Positions 26,304 through 34,558 of a DNA stretch of 54,142 bases are shown piece after piece. Position 1 is the first letter of the stretch. Every line of letters starts with the position of its first letter. The notes under the pieces were generated by a model. It had not been told where the DNA came from, did not search any database, and saw only the letters and a list, made by a program, of their open reading frames with translations. Both the position numbers and the translations under genes were made by a program. The stretch spans positions 1-54,142 of the forward strand of contig DDZS01000063.1 of NCBI GenBank assembly GCA_002346425.1. Reading direction: 5' to 3'. This stretch comes from Alphaproteobacteria bacterium UBA3002 (GTDB lineage: Bacteria; Pseudomonadota; Alphaproteobacteria; Rickettsiales; UBA3002).

Positions 26304-26369
26304 GTCATACCGGTGAAGGCCGGTATCCCTTCCATCGTTCGATTAGACCCCGGCCATCGCCGGGATGAC
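26304..26369. repeat. REP-like palindromic intergenic element
   Basis: This 66-base element is flanked by GTCAT and its complement ATGAC and contains two hairpins. One pairs ATACCGG (26307-26313) with CCGGTAT (26320-26326); the other pairs CCCGGC (26349-26354) with GCCGGG (26359-26364). The CCGG-tgaagg-CCGG composition resembles small dispersed repeats common between genes of many alphaproteobacteria. I noticed no second copy in this window. Confidence 0.7.
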
Positions 26370-26370
26370 A

Positions 26371-26760
26371 TTAATGCACGACCTCTTGGCTTTTGATCTC
26401 TGTCAGTGTCGGCATCGGAACATTCCACATTTCCTCGATATGGTAATAATCACGCATTTCGGGACGGAATAAGTGGACGATCACATTGCCGGCATCAATC
26501 AGCACCCAGTCATTCGATTCCTGACCTTCGACCGAAAGCGGGGCATTGCCCGAGTCTTTCAGGCGTTCGGCGAGTTTGGAAGCGAGGGCGTTGACGTGAC
26601 GGGCGGAGCGGCCCGAGGCCACCACCATGAAATCGGCAAAACTACTTTTGCCAGCGAGGTCGATGCGAACAATCTCTTCAGCTTTGTCATCATCGAGCGA
26701 TGCGGTAATCAGGTCGCAAAGCGCCTGTGCATCCAGTGCTTTCGTGTAAATAAGAACCAC
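26371..26760 (-). CDS. rsfS: Ribosomal silencing factor RsfS
   Basis: RsfS binds L14 and blocks subunit joining when nutrients are scarce. The 129-residue protein has the family core from DDDKAEEIVRIDLAGKSSFA through DFMVVASGRSARHVNALA to the DWVLIDAGNVIVHLF and RDYYHIEEMW segments. It appears to start with GTG at 26760; GGAGA lies only one or two bases upstream, an unusually short spacing, and no better start is visible before the domain. It lies 26 bases after nadD, in the conserved nadD-rsfS-rlmH order. Confidence 0.94.
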   Translation of the reverse strand: MVLIYTKALDAQALCDLITASLDDDKAEEIVRIDLAGKSSFADFMVVASGRSARHVNALASKLAERLKDSGNAPLSVEGQESNDWVLIDAGNVIVHLFRPEMRDYYHIEEMWNVPMPTLTEIKSQEVVH

Positions 26761-26786
26761 TCTCCTTTATCTGATTTACCCTTATA

Positions 26787-27386
26787 TTATGCCATAGAAA
26801 AGGCATCTGCGCCAAGCGAATTCCGTAAATCGGTCGCCGAGAGCGGGTGACGCGGTAGGAACAGGAATTGCCAAGCCGGGGCCTTGTGGGTAACCAGTTC
26901 GGCGCGCTCGGGCAAGCGGGCATGACGATAGCGGGTCGCCGCTTTGCCATGAAGGGCCGTATGCGTGAGCGGTGAACGGTCGCAAATGGCAATCGGCAAC
27001 GCGTCGGCAATCGCCTGCCAGTCGCGCCAGCGGTTAAATTGTTGCCAGTTATCAGCGCCCATCAACCAAACAAAATGTGTCTGCGGATAATGGGCTTTCA
27101 GATAAGCAATCGTGTCGCAGCTATAGAAGAGTTTTGCGCGCTGCTCGATATCACTCACGGCTATCAACGGATGCGGCGCGGTCAGATGTTTGGCAAATTC
27201 CAGCCGCTGCGAGTAGACCGCTAAATCGTCTTTTTTCTTCAATGGGTTCTGCGGGGACACCAGCCAGATGACCTTATCCAGCTGCAGCCGCTTTGCCGCC
27301 TCTAGACTGATATGCACATGGCCCGCATGCGCCGGGTTGAACGACCCGCCTAGCAGGCCGATACGTTGCCCGGCAGTAACGATCAA
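26787..27386 (-). CDS. nadD: Nicotinate-nucleotide adenylyltransferase
   Basis: NadD adenylates nicotinate mononucleotide in NAD synthesis. The 199-residue protein has the nucleotidyltransferase signature GLLGGSFNPAHAGHVHIS, FVWLMGADNWQQFNRW and an IS/T-S-type end in LSATDLRNSLG. The start is a TTG that overlaps the proA stop as TTGA, so translation is likely coupled to proA; no ATG lies before the conserved strand. It continues the obgE-proB-proA-nadD-rsfS-rlmH series found widely in proteobacteria. Confidence 0.94.
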   Translation of the reverse strand: MIVTAGQRIGLLGGSFNPAHAGHVHISLEAAKRLQLDKVIWLVSPQNPLKKKDDLAVYSQRLEFAKHLTAPHPLIAVSDIEQRAKLFYSCDTIAYLKAHYPQTHFVWLMGADNWQQFNRWRDWQAIADALPIAICDRSPLTHTALHGKAATRYRHARLPERAELVTHKAPAWQFLFLPRHPLSATDLRNSLGADAFSMA

Positions 27387-28645
27387 GCCCGGATTGCTCC
27401 GTCGCTTGAGACCACATATTTATAGGTTGTCAACTCATTGCAACCAACGGGACCGCGGGCATGCAGACGGCCAGTGGAAATGCCGATCTCTGCGCCCATC
27501 CCGAATTCACCACCATCGGCAAATTGCGTCGAGCTATTGAGCATGATGATGGCCGAATCGACGGCTGCGGCATATTGGTCGAGGGCGGTTTTATCTTCGG
27601 CGACGATGCCATCGGTATGATGCGAGCTATACTGGTTCACATGCTCAATGGCTTCGTCTAAGCCGTTGACCACTTTGACCGAGCAGATTTTGTCGAGATA
27701 TTCGGTGCCCCAATCCGCGTCGGTGGCGGCTTCGATCCGGCTGTCAATCGCCTGGGCTTTGGCATCGCCTTTAACCACACAGTCGCGAGCGCTGAGTGCG
27801 TCGACAATCGCGGGGAGCATATCGGCGGCAACCGCTTCGTCGATCACCAGCGATTCCATCGCCCCGCAAATACCGGTGCGGCGGAGTTTGGCGTTTTCAA
27901 CGATGCGCACGGCTTTGTCTTTGTCGGCGCTCTGATGCACGTAGACATGACAGTTGCCATCCAAATGTTGCAGCGTTGGGATGCGTGATTCTTCGGCGAT
28001 GCGCTTTGTCAGCGACAGGCCGCCACGCGGCACGATGATGTCGATCAGGCCAGTGAGTTTCAGCATTTCGCCAACCGCCTCACGTTCGCGCGTCGGAATC
28101 AGTTGAATCGCCTCTTTGGGCAGGCCCGCTTCTTCCAAACCTTTATGCAGGCAATCCACGATTGCCGAAGACGAATGCAGGCTTTCCGACCCGCCGCGTA
28201 GGATACAGGCATTGCCCGCTTTTAGGCATAATGCCCCCGCATCAGCCGTCACATTGGGACGAGATTCGTAAATAATCCCGATAACACCCAAGGGTACGCT
28301 GACTTTGCGAATGTCTAGGCCGTTATTATTGCCTTCCCATGCATCGAGTGGGCGCCCTACCGGCTCTTTTAACTTCGCAATGGCTTCCAACCCGGACGCA
28401 ATCGCGTCGATGCGTTGTTCGTCCAGCACCAGACGGTCAATCATCGCCTCGCTGATGCCTTTATCTTTCCCAAATTGTACGTCCTTGGCATTGGCTTCTA
28501 ACAGCGCCGGAATGCTCGCACGTAAATGTTTCGCCGCTGCATTCAGCGCCTGATTCTTTTGTTCGCTTGAGGCTTGGGCCAGCACGCGATACGCTTTGCG
28601 CGCCGCTTCGCCCATTTGTTTCATCTGTGTCGCTATCTCACTCAT
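27383..28645 (-). CDS. proA: Gamma-glutamyl phosphate reductase
   Basis: ProA reduces gamma-glutamyl phosphate to the semialdehyde in proline synthesis. The 420-residue protein has the aldehyde dehydrogenase-like core, VPLGVIGIIYESRPNVTADA, the catalytic cysteine in RRTGICGAMESLVID, and NSSTQFADGGEFGMGAEIGI. I chose the ATG at 28645 because it overlaps the stop of the RDD gene as ATGA and has GGAAGGA seven bases upstream; a start at 28660 is possible. proB lies one gene upstream. Confidence 0.95.
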   Translation of the reverse strand: MSEIATQMKQMGEAARKAYRVLAQASSEQKNQALNAAAKHLRASIPALLEANAKDVQFGKDKGISEAMIDRLVLDEQRIDAIASGLEAIAKLKEPVGRPLDAWEGNNNGLDIRKVSVPLGVIGIIYESRPNVTADAGALCLKAGNACILRGGSESLHSSSAIVDCLHKGLEEAGLPKEAIQLIPTREREAVGEMLKLTGLIDIIVPRGGLSLTKRIAEESRIPTLQHLDGNCHVYVHQSADKDKAVRIVENAKLRRTGICGAMESLVIDEAVAADMLPAIVDALSARDCVVKGDAKAQAIDSRIEAATDADWGTEYLDKICSVKVVNGLDEAIEHVNQYSSHHTDGIVAEDKTALDQYAAAVDSAIIMLNSSTQFADGGEFGMGAEIGISTGRLHARGPVGCNELTTYKYVVSSDGAIRA

Positions 28646-29094
28646 ACGCGTCCTTCCCATACTTGTGTGTAGGCGAGGAAATCATGCACCCCGCGCTTCT
28701 TTTCTGTCAGTAACATGGGTAAAAACCACAGGATATGCAACCATGTGATAAGGGAAAGCGTCGCCATATCGCTGAGACTCGCATAGACTGGCAGGTTGGG
28801 GATGAAAAAACTGAAGAATCGCAGGCTGGCACCCTCATAGGTTAGCGGATCGCCGCCAATATCGGTAACATAAACGCCCATGATGCGCTTGCCTGGCGTT
28901 GCCTGCCATTGGCCCCCGATGAAATACACATAATAGGCGATGTTTAGTATCAACGCGGCAATGGTGCCCAAACCTTCCTGCGAACCGAATAGCGCGTCGA
29001 GCACCAACACAGCGGGCATCAACAGCAAAGCATCGATGATCTGGGCTAGAAAACGGGCGCCAATAGGGCCGGGAGTGGTCATGGACGCCATCAT
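28642..29094 (-). CDS. RDD family membrane protein
   Basis: The 150-residue protein has about three or four hydrophobic helices and the RDD-family features: an early Arg followed by IDALLL in ARFLAQIIDALLLMP, the middle GGQWQATPGKRIMGVYV motif and the C-terminal KRGVHDFLAYTQVW. RDD proteins are small inner-membrane proteins; some act as ion antiporters, but most functions are unknown. There are three possible ATG starts in the first five codons; the longest is given. It is inserted between proB and proA, overlapping proA by four bases. Confidence 0.85.
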   Translation of the reverse strand: MMASMTTPGPIGARFLAQIIDALLLMPAVLVLDALFGSQEGLGTIAALILNIAYYVYFIGGQWQATPGKRIMGVYVTDIGGDPLTYEGASLRFFSFFIPNLPVYASLSDMATLSLITWLHILWFLPMLLTEKKRGVHDFLAYTQVWEGRV

Positions 29095-29105
29095 GCCATC
29101 CGGTG

Positions 29106-30245
29106 TCAGGAAAGCAAGACCATATCGTCGCGATGGATCGCCTCGCGCGGACCGACATAGCCAAGAATATGCTCAATCGCATCGGAATGTTTGCCGAGGA
29201 TACGGATCATGTCGATCGCATGGTAATTCGAAAGCCCACGCGCAATTTCTTCACCTTCCGGCGATACGACAGAGACGGTATCGCCGCGCTCGAACTCCCC
29301 GGAAACCCGGGTGATGCCTTTTGCAAGCAGGCTCCGTCCGGCCTCTAACGCGGTAACGGCTCCGGCATCGACGGTGATTTCCCCACGAATGGTAGCAGGA
29401 TTGGCAATCCAGTGTTTGCGCGCAGAAAGTGGGGTTTCGTGGCTGGTAAACCAGCTGAATTTGCCGCCTTCGGCGATGGCGCGGATCGGATGCTGGATCA
29501 AGCCCGGAGCAATCAGCATCTGGCACCCGGCGGTGGTGGCAATTTCGGCGGCCTGCAATTTGGTTTTCATGCCGCCGGAGGAACGGTGGTCTTTCGACTC
29601 GCCCGCCATTTCGTAGATGTCTTCGTTCAGCTCGCTGATTAGCGCGATATGTTGGGCATTTGGATCGGTTTTCGGATCCGCGGTGTACAGCCCATCAATA
29701 TCCGACAGCAGCACCAACAAATCTGCCCCGGCCATGGCTGAGACGCGCGCGGCTAGCCGGTCGTTATCGCCATAGCGAATTTCTTCTGTAGAAATCGAAT
29801 CATGTTCGTTAACGACGGGGATCACGCCGTAATCCAGCAGGGTGTCGATGGTGTCGCGCATGTTTAGGTAACGCCGACGATGCTCGGTATCATGCCCGGT
29901 AATTAGCAATTGTCCGATGCGTAACCCATGCTCGCCCAGCGCCCGTTGCCAAGCTTCAGCAAGCAAAATTTGACCACAGGCAGCGGCGGCCTGCTTTTCG
30001 GTAAGCGATAATTTGTGATGTTCAAAGGTAAGAACAGGACGCCCCAATGTGACGGCACCCGAGGAGACCAGAATGACTTGTTTGCCGCGCTTCACTAACT
30101 GCGCAATATCCTCTGCTAATGAGGCCACCCAAGTGTGATCGGCGATCTGGCCCTCTTCGTCAAACATCAGCAGGGAGCCGACCTTGATAACGATCCGCGT
30201 GGCTAAATCAAAGGGTTTCTGTGTCGTCTTCGCTTGTAATTCCAT
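29106..30245 (-). CDS. proB: Glutamate 5-kinase
   Basis: ProB phosphorylates glutamate, the first step of proline synthesis and the usual point of feedback control. The 379-residue protein has an amino-acid kinase domain with RIVIKVGSLLMFDEEG, VSSGAVTLGRPVL, NEHDSISTEEIRYGDNDRLA and GGMKTKLQAAEIAT. A C-terminal PUA domain follows from about residue 285. The first 38 bases lie inside the end of obgE. It is separated from proA by the small RDD gene, so kinase and reductase remain in one transcript. Confidence 0.96.
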   Translation of the reverse strand: MELQAKTTQKPFDLATRIVIKVGSLLMFDEEGQIADHTWVASLAEDIAQLVKRGKQVILVSSGAVTLGRPVLTFEHHKLSLTEKQAAAACGQILLAEAWQRALGEHGLRIGQLLITGHDTEHRRRYLNMRDTIDTLLDYGVIPVVNEHDSISTEEIRYGDNDRLAARVSAMAGADLLVLLSDIDGLYTADPKTDPNAQHIALISELNEDIYEMAGESKDHRSSGGMKTKLQAAEIATTAGCQMLIAPGLIQHPIRAIAEGGKFSWFTSHETPLSARKHWIANPATIRGEITVDAGAVTALEAGRSLLAKGITRVSGEFERGDTVSVVSPEGEEIARGLSNYHAIDMIRILGKHSDAIEHILGYVGPREAIHRDDMVLLS

Positions 30246-31233
30246 GGTAGCAATCTATGGCGCTGCACAATAAACGCAAGACCGCATCGACATTTTCTCC
30301 ACTAACGGCGGAGATAACTTGCACCTCTTTGCCCGATGCATCGGCAAGCGCCTGTTGTTTTGCTGCAATTTCTTCTTCGTCCAGCGCGTCGCATTTATTT
30401 AAGGCCACCACTTCCGTTTTTTCCGCCAATGCGTCGTCATACGCCGCGATTTCGGTACGTACTGTGTGATAAGCGGCCGCGACATCGTCTTGTGTGCCAT
30501 CAATCAGATGCAGCAAGACACCACAGCGTTCGACATGGCCGAGAAAGCGTAAGCCTAGCCCAACGCCTTCGCTCGCGCCTTCAATTAGCCCCGGAATGTC
30601 GGCGAGCACGAATTCGCGTTCCTGAGCATAGACGACGCCGAGTTGCGGTTTTAATGTGGTAAACGGATAATCGGCGATTTTCGGTTTGGCGCGGGTAACG
30701 CGCGCTAGAAATGTTGATTTCCCAGCATTGGGCAGCCCGATAAGCCCGGCGTCCGATAGCAGCTTCAGACGTAGCCAGACCCACATTTCGTCGCCTTCTT
30801 CCCCTTTAGTAAACTGGCGCGGGGCCTGATTGGTCGAAGTTTTGAAATGCGCATTGCCCATGCCGCCTTTGCCGCCTTCGAGCAAGGTCAGGCGATCACC
30901 CACTTCCGTGAGGTCGGCGAGCAATTCTTCCCGGTCTTCGCTGATAATTTGCGTGCCAGCCGGCACTTTGATGATGAGGTCTTCCGCGCTCGCACCGGTA
31001 CGCAGCTGGCCCATGCCATGCACACCTTTTTTGGCTTTGAAATGCTGCTGATAGCGAAAGTCGATCAGTGTGTTCAGGCCATGCGCGCATTCAAAAATAA
31101 TGCTGCCGCCGCGGCCCCCATTGCCACCATTCGGCCCACCGAAGGGAATGTTTTTCTCGCGACGAAACGCTACGCAACCATCGCCACCGCCACCGCTTTT
31201 GATAAAAATTTTCGCTTCGTCGAGAAATTGCAT
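30208..31233 (-). CDS. obgE: Obg GTPase (ObgE/CgtA)
   Basis: ObgE is an essential GTPase in 50S assembly and stress control. The 341-residue protein starts with the glycine-rich Obg fold (MQFLDEAKIFIKSGGGGDG and the GPNGGNGGRGG loop). The G domain follows from about residue 160 with GLPNAGKSTFLARVT, DIPGLIEGAS and NKCD. No C-terminal OCT domain is present, as in other Gram-negatives. The minus-strand bases before the ATG are only T and A rich, so no Shine-Dalgarno exists, and a terminator-like hairpin lies about 16 bases upstream. Confidence 0.96.
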   Translation of the reverse strand: MQFLDEAKIFIKSGGGGDGCVAFRREKNIPFGGPNGGNGGRGGSIIFECAHGLNTLIDFRYQQHFKAKKGVHGMGQLRTGASAEDLIIKVPAGTQIISEDREELLADLTEVGDRLTLLEGGKGGMGNAHFKTSTNQAPRQFTKGEEGDEMWVWLRLKLLSDAGLIGLPNAGKSTFLARVTRAKPKIADYPFTTLKPQLGVVYAQEREFVLADIPGLIEGASEGVGLGLRFLGHVERCGVLLHLIDGTQDDVAAAYHTVRTEIAAYDDALAEKTEVVALNKCDALDEEEIAAKQQALADASGKEVQVISAVSGENVDAVLRLLCSAIDCYHGITSEDDTETL

Positions 31234-31240
31234 GATTTAA

Positions 31241-31280
31241 TAAAACAAAAGCGCGGCACACCGAAAAGCGTGCCGCGCTT
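31241..31280 (-). terminator. Intrinsic terminator after rpmA, immediately before obgE
   Basis: A perfect 11-base stem pairs 31249-31259 with 31270-31280 around a ten-base loop. On the minus strand it is followed by TTTTGTTTTATT, a good termination tract. It should end the rplU-rpmA transcript. Its T-tract stops about eight bases before the obgE start codon, so obgE expression needs read-through or a promoter very close by. Confidence 0.85.
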
Positions 31281-31301
31281 GGTTATGGTTGTTAAAAGCG
31301 C

Positions 31302-31565
31302 TTACGCCGCGTCGGCAGGAATTACGCTTACAAATTGACGATCGCCAGTGGTTTTGAAAAATTTCACATTGCCTTCGATCGTGGCGAACAGAGTATGGTC
31401 TTTGCCCATGCCCACATTTTCACCCGGGAAAATTTTCGTACCGCGCTGGCGCATGATGATGTTGCCGGGAATCACTTTTTCCCCGCCAAATTTTTTCACG
31501 CCTAAGCGGCGTCCGGCCGAGTCGCGTCCGTTGCGTGAACTACCACCTGCTTTTTTATGTGCCAT
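31302..31565 (-). CDS. rpmA: 50S ribosomal protein L27
   Basis: L27 sits near the peptidyl transferase centre. The 87-residue sequence is canonical: MAHKKAGGSSRNGRDSAGRR, GGEKVIPGNIIMRQRGTK and VGMGKDHTLFATIEG. No cleavable N-terminal extension of the Firmicutes type is present. It starts three bases after the rplU stop and is followed after about 20 bases by a strong terminator. Confidence 0.98.
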   Translation of the reverse strand: MAHKKAGGSSRNGRDSAGRRLGVKKFGGEKVIPGNIIMRQRGTKIFPGENVGMGKDHTLFATIEGNVKFFKTTGDRQFVSVIPADAA

Positions 31566-31568
31566 GGC

Positions 31569-31994
31569 TTAGTCTTCCTTTTTAGCTGTTTTCTTAGCGG
31601 CAGGCTTCTTTGCTGCCGGTGTTGCGTCTGCGGCTTTTTTCTCAGCAGCTGGCGCGTCTTCCTTTTTTGCAGCGGCTTTTTTGCCTGATGCATTAATGCC
31701 GGTAATTCTGATTTTGGTCAGCATCTGACGGTGACCGATTTTACGACGGTAATTGTGACGGCGCTTCTTTTTAAACGCGATCACTTTGTCGCCGCGCGTT
31801 TGCTCGATAATTTCCGCGTCCACGCTGGCACCATCGACTAGCGGTGCGCCGAATTGCGGTTTATCGCCGCCTAAGCCCAATACATCGGACAGGCTGACTT
31901 TCGCGCCGGCATCGCCGTCAAGTTTCTCAACCGTCAGCGTATCGCCTTCGCTTACTTTATATTGCTTACCACCGGTTTTGATCACTGCATACAT
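31569..31994 (-). CDS. rplU: 50S ribosomal protein L21 with Ala/Lys-rich tail
   Basis: The first 103 residues are a canonical L21, starting MYAVIKTGGKQYKV and including KKKRRHNYRRKIGHRQ. A C-terminal extension of about 38 residues made almost only of Ala, Lys, Asp, Glu and Pro follows; such tails occur in several alphaproteobacterial L21 proteins. The ATG at 31994 is set by the conserved N-terminus and GGAG about nine bases upstream; a frame extension to 32048 crosses the promoter and is not coding. rpmA follows after three bases. Confidence 0.97.
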   Translation of the reverse strand: MYAVIKTGGKQYKVSEGDTLTVEKLDGDAGAKVSLSDVLGLGGDKPQFGAPLVDGASVDAEIIEQTRGDKVIAFKKKRRHNYRRKIGHRQMLTKIRITGINASGKKAAAKKEDAPAAEKKAADATPAAKKPAAKKTAKKED

Positions 31995-32020
31995 GTTCTT
32001 ATTCTCCAAATAGGAGCGGC

Positions 32021-32048
32021 AAAATAGCGCCTGAGGGCATAAAGTCAA
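32021..32048 (-). promoter_or_regulatory. Sigma-70 promoter of rplU-rpmA
   Basis: On the minus strand TTGACT (32048-32043) and TATTTT (32026-32021) are 16 bases apart, just upstream of rplU. Transcription would start near 32014 and give a leader of about 20 bases containing GGAG. The GCTATTTT context also fits the alphaproteobacterial -10 preference. Confidence 0.65.
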
Positions 32049-32071
32049 GTAGGTTCTGGCAAGAAAAGCGA

Positions 32072-33565
32072 CTATTCTTCGAAGATTGGCAGATAAACGG
32101 TAAAGGTCGAACCTTCGCCTTCGATAGAATCAACCGTAATAGCGCCGCGGTGACGCACGACGATACCTTTCACGATTGCCAAGCCCAGCCCCGTCCCGCC
32201 GACTTCGCGCGTGCGGGCAGAATCAACGCGGTAGAAACGTTCCATCAGCCGTGGCAGGTGTTGGCGGGGAATGCCTTCGCCCTGATCGGAGATGGCGATC
32301 ATCACCACCCGTTGCAGGTTGCGCATTTTGATATCCGAGGGCAATTCAGACGTGATTTTGGCTTTCAACTGCACATCGCTATTGGCATAGCCGTATTTAA
32401 TTGCGTTGCTGAGCAGGTTATAGACCACTTGCCGTAATTCATTGGCATCGCCTTTGACCAGCGGCAGATTGTCGTGAATATCCATCACCACACGCATGTT
32501 TTTGGCTTCCGCATTATGCCCCAGATCAGACGCAGTTTTACGGATCAGCTTGCTCATATCCACCGGATCGATTGGCACCGCATTGGCGTTCATTTCGATT
32601 TTCGATAGCGATAACAGATCGTTAATCAACTGCTGCATACGGTCCGCCTGATCGAGCATGATATTGAGGAACTCCTCACGCGCCTGTGCATCGTCTTTCG
32701 CGGGGCCGATCAGCGTTTCGATAAAGCCCTTGATACTGGCGAGGGGTGTGCGAATTTCATGGCTGGCATTCGCGACGAAATCGGCGCGCATTTGCTCAAC
32801 GCTTTTGAGTTCGGTAATGTCGTTCATGGTAATCACCGTCGAAATACCACCGGCGGAGGGAACGGGGAACCGCTCAATAATCGCCAGAAAATCGCGCAGG
32901 ACAGGCTCTTGAATCCGAAATTCCAGTTCCCGGCCCTTTAAATCCTGAATGACCGAGGTTACCGCATCCATCAGCACATCATTTTGGATCACGTCGCGTA
33001 ATTGCTTCTTAGCGAGATTCTGCCCAAAAATCGCCCGCGCGGCGCGATTGGTTCGCACGACCTGTTTATTATCATTCACCATGATCAGAATGTCAGGCAA
33101 CGTATCGACCAAAATCTCCCGCTCGGTAATGATACTTTCCATCTGCTGCTTTTTGATTTCCCAGCTGCGCTGCAAATGCTCCAAAGCGTGGCTTAGGTCG
33201 AAGGGGGCGTTAAGATAACGCAGTTTCGGCGCTTGCACGCGTTTGTCCTGCGCCAGCTCATCGACATAATCGGTCAGCGCCGACAGGTTGGCGAGAAACG
33301 GATACACAAATATCGCTGTGGCGAGCACGATGACAAACCATCCATACAACATATGCGAGAGACTCAACACGCCAAAAACAACAAACAGGCTCAATACGAG
33401 AAGAGATGGAATGGTTAATAACCCGACAGCTTTAAGCAAAGCGCTTGCTGCGACATTATAGCGGGTTTTTATTTTTTTGGTTTCAGCCACCCGGGCATCA
33501 TGCCGCCCGACGCGATGGATGTCAAAGCGGACTTGCGCTTTTGCTGCGGCTTTGATAGTGGACAT
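32072..33565 (-). CDS. PhoR-like sensor histidine kinase
   Basis: The 497-residue protein has a charged N-terminal region of about 45 residues, two membrane helices (about 46-70 and 74-96) with almost no periplasmic loop, and a PAS domain around 145-255. Its HisKA has His269 in FVANASHEIRTPLASIKGFI, and a complete HATPase domain ends the protein. This is the PhoR layout, and the phosphate link is strengthened by the diverging PiT-like gene. phoB is not in the window. Only 24 bases separate the two diverging starts and none looks like a ribosome binding site for this gene; a later start is possible. Confidence 0.82.
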   Translation of the reverse strand: MSTIKAAAKAQVRFDIHRVGRHDARVAETKKIKTRYNVAASALLKAVGLLTIPSLLVLSLFVVFGVLSLSHMLYGWFVIVLATAIFVYPFLANLSALTDYVDELAQDKRVQAPKLRYLNAPFDLSHALEHLQRSWEIKKQQMESIITEREILVDTLPDILIMVNDNKQVVRTNRAARAIFGQNLAKKQLRDVIQNDVLMDAVTSVIQDLKGRELEFRIQEPVLRDFLAIIERFPVPSAGGISTVITMNDITELKSVEQMRADFVANASHEIRTPLASIKGFIETLIGPAKDDAQAREEFLNIMLDQADRMQQLINDLLSLSKIEMNANAVPIDPVDMSKLIRKTASDLGHNAEAKNMRVVMDIHDNLPLVKGDANELRQVVYNLLSNAIKYGYANSDVQLKAKITSELPSDIKMRNLQRVVMIAISDQGEGIPRQHLPRLMERFYRVDSARTREVGGTGLGLAIVKGIVVRHRGAITVDSIEGEGSTFTVYLPIFEE

Positions 33566-33589
33566 GGCAAATCATGTGGGGATGGGGAA

Positions 33590-34522
33590 ATGGATCCACA
33601 ATTTTTAATCGCCTGGGCGGGATTTTTTATCGCGACCTATTCTGTGATGGCCAATGATGCACCCGCACAGGTGCTCGGAACGCTGATTGCGTCGCATCCG
33701 AATAAGAAATGGATCTTGTGGCTCGGTGCGTCGATTATTCTTCTGGCTGCGCTGATCTTCTCTTGGACGAATTACAATGGCGATATTTCCTTTGGCCGCT
33801 TAGAGCGCATTCCTCCTGTCGATAATCTAACGTGGGTCTATCTAATTCCGCCGTTGGGACTATTAGTGCTGACGCGCTTCGGTGCGCCGGTATCGACCAG
33901 TTTCATCATGTTATCGATGTTTACCGCATCCGTGGTGCTCGAAAAAATCATGCTGAAATCGATGTTCGGCTATTTTCTTGCGTTGGTGATCGGGCTGTTG
34001 GTCTGGGTGGTGCTGGTCCGGGTGCCGTGGAAAGGCGGGCCGGCGAATATGAAACTCTGGCGGCCGTTGCAATATATTTCGACTGGAACACTATGGTGGT
34101 TCTGGCTTAGCCATGACATCGCCAATGTCGCCGTTTTCCTGCCGCGTCAGCTCAATGAAATTGAATTTGCCGTGATTTGCGTCACGATGGTCCTTTCCCT
34201 CGGATTAATCTTCCGTTCCTCCGGTGGGGCGGTGCATAAATTCATCTTCCGCGATGAAGGCAATGATATGGATATCCGTATCGCGACCCTGATCGACGCG
34301 CTCTATGCGCTGATGTTATTTGTGTTTAAAGAGTGGAATAATTTGCCAATGAGCACGACCTGGGTATTCGTCGGCTTGATGGCGGGGCGTGAAATTGGCC
34401 GCGCGGTTGGGCGTCAACGATTGCGTCCGGCGCTTCAGATCGTTGCAACGCGCTTTGCGGTGCTGGTCATCGGCGCGGTTGTTTCATTCGGACTGGTTAT
34501 GGTGGTATTGGCCACGAAATAG
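33590..34522 (+). CDS. PiT/PHO4-like inorganic phosphate permease
   Basis: The 310-residue protein has about nine to ten hydrophobic helices. Two internally similar motifs, SVMANDAPAQVLGTLIAS near residue 18 and WLSHDIANVAVFLPR in the middle, resemble the paired ND-x-N signatures of PHO4/PiT phosphate transporters, though both deviate from the consensus. It is shorter than typical PiT proteins. The start at 33590 has GGGG just upstream and leads into the first helix; an earlier start at 33500 would lie inside the kinase gene. Divergence from a PhoR-like kinase supports a phosphate role, but the family call is tentative. Confidence 0.6.
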   Translation: MDPQFLIAWAGFFIATYSVMANDAPAQVLGTLIASHPNKKWILWLGASIILLAALIFSWTNYNGDISFGRLERIPPVDNLTWVYLIPPLGLLVLTRFGAPVSTSFIMLSMFTASVVLEKIMLKSMFGYFLALVIGLLVWVVLVRVPWKGGPANMKLWRPLQYISTGTLWWFWLSHDIANVAVFLPRQLNEIEFAVICVTMVLSLGLIFRSSGGAVHKFIFRDEGNDMDIRIATLIDALYALMLFVFKEWNNLPMSTTWVFVGLMAGREIGRAVGRQRLRPALQIVATRFAVLVIGAVVSFGLVMVVLATK

Positions 34523-34558
34523 CTTGCCGATACAACGGCTTTCCCGCATAGATGGGCC

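Noticed and set aside
31994..32020. CTCC/GGAG mini-hairpin that could hide the rplU ribosome binding site, as in an L21 leader
   Set aside because: The predicted transcription start near 32014 would cut the 5' arm, and a four-base stem is too weak.
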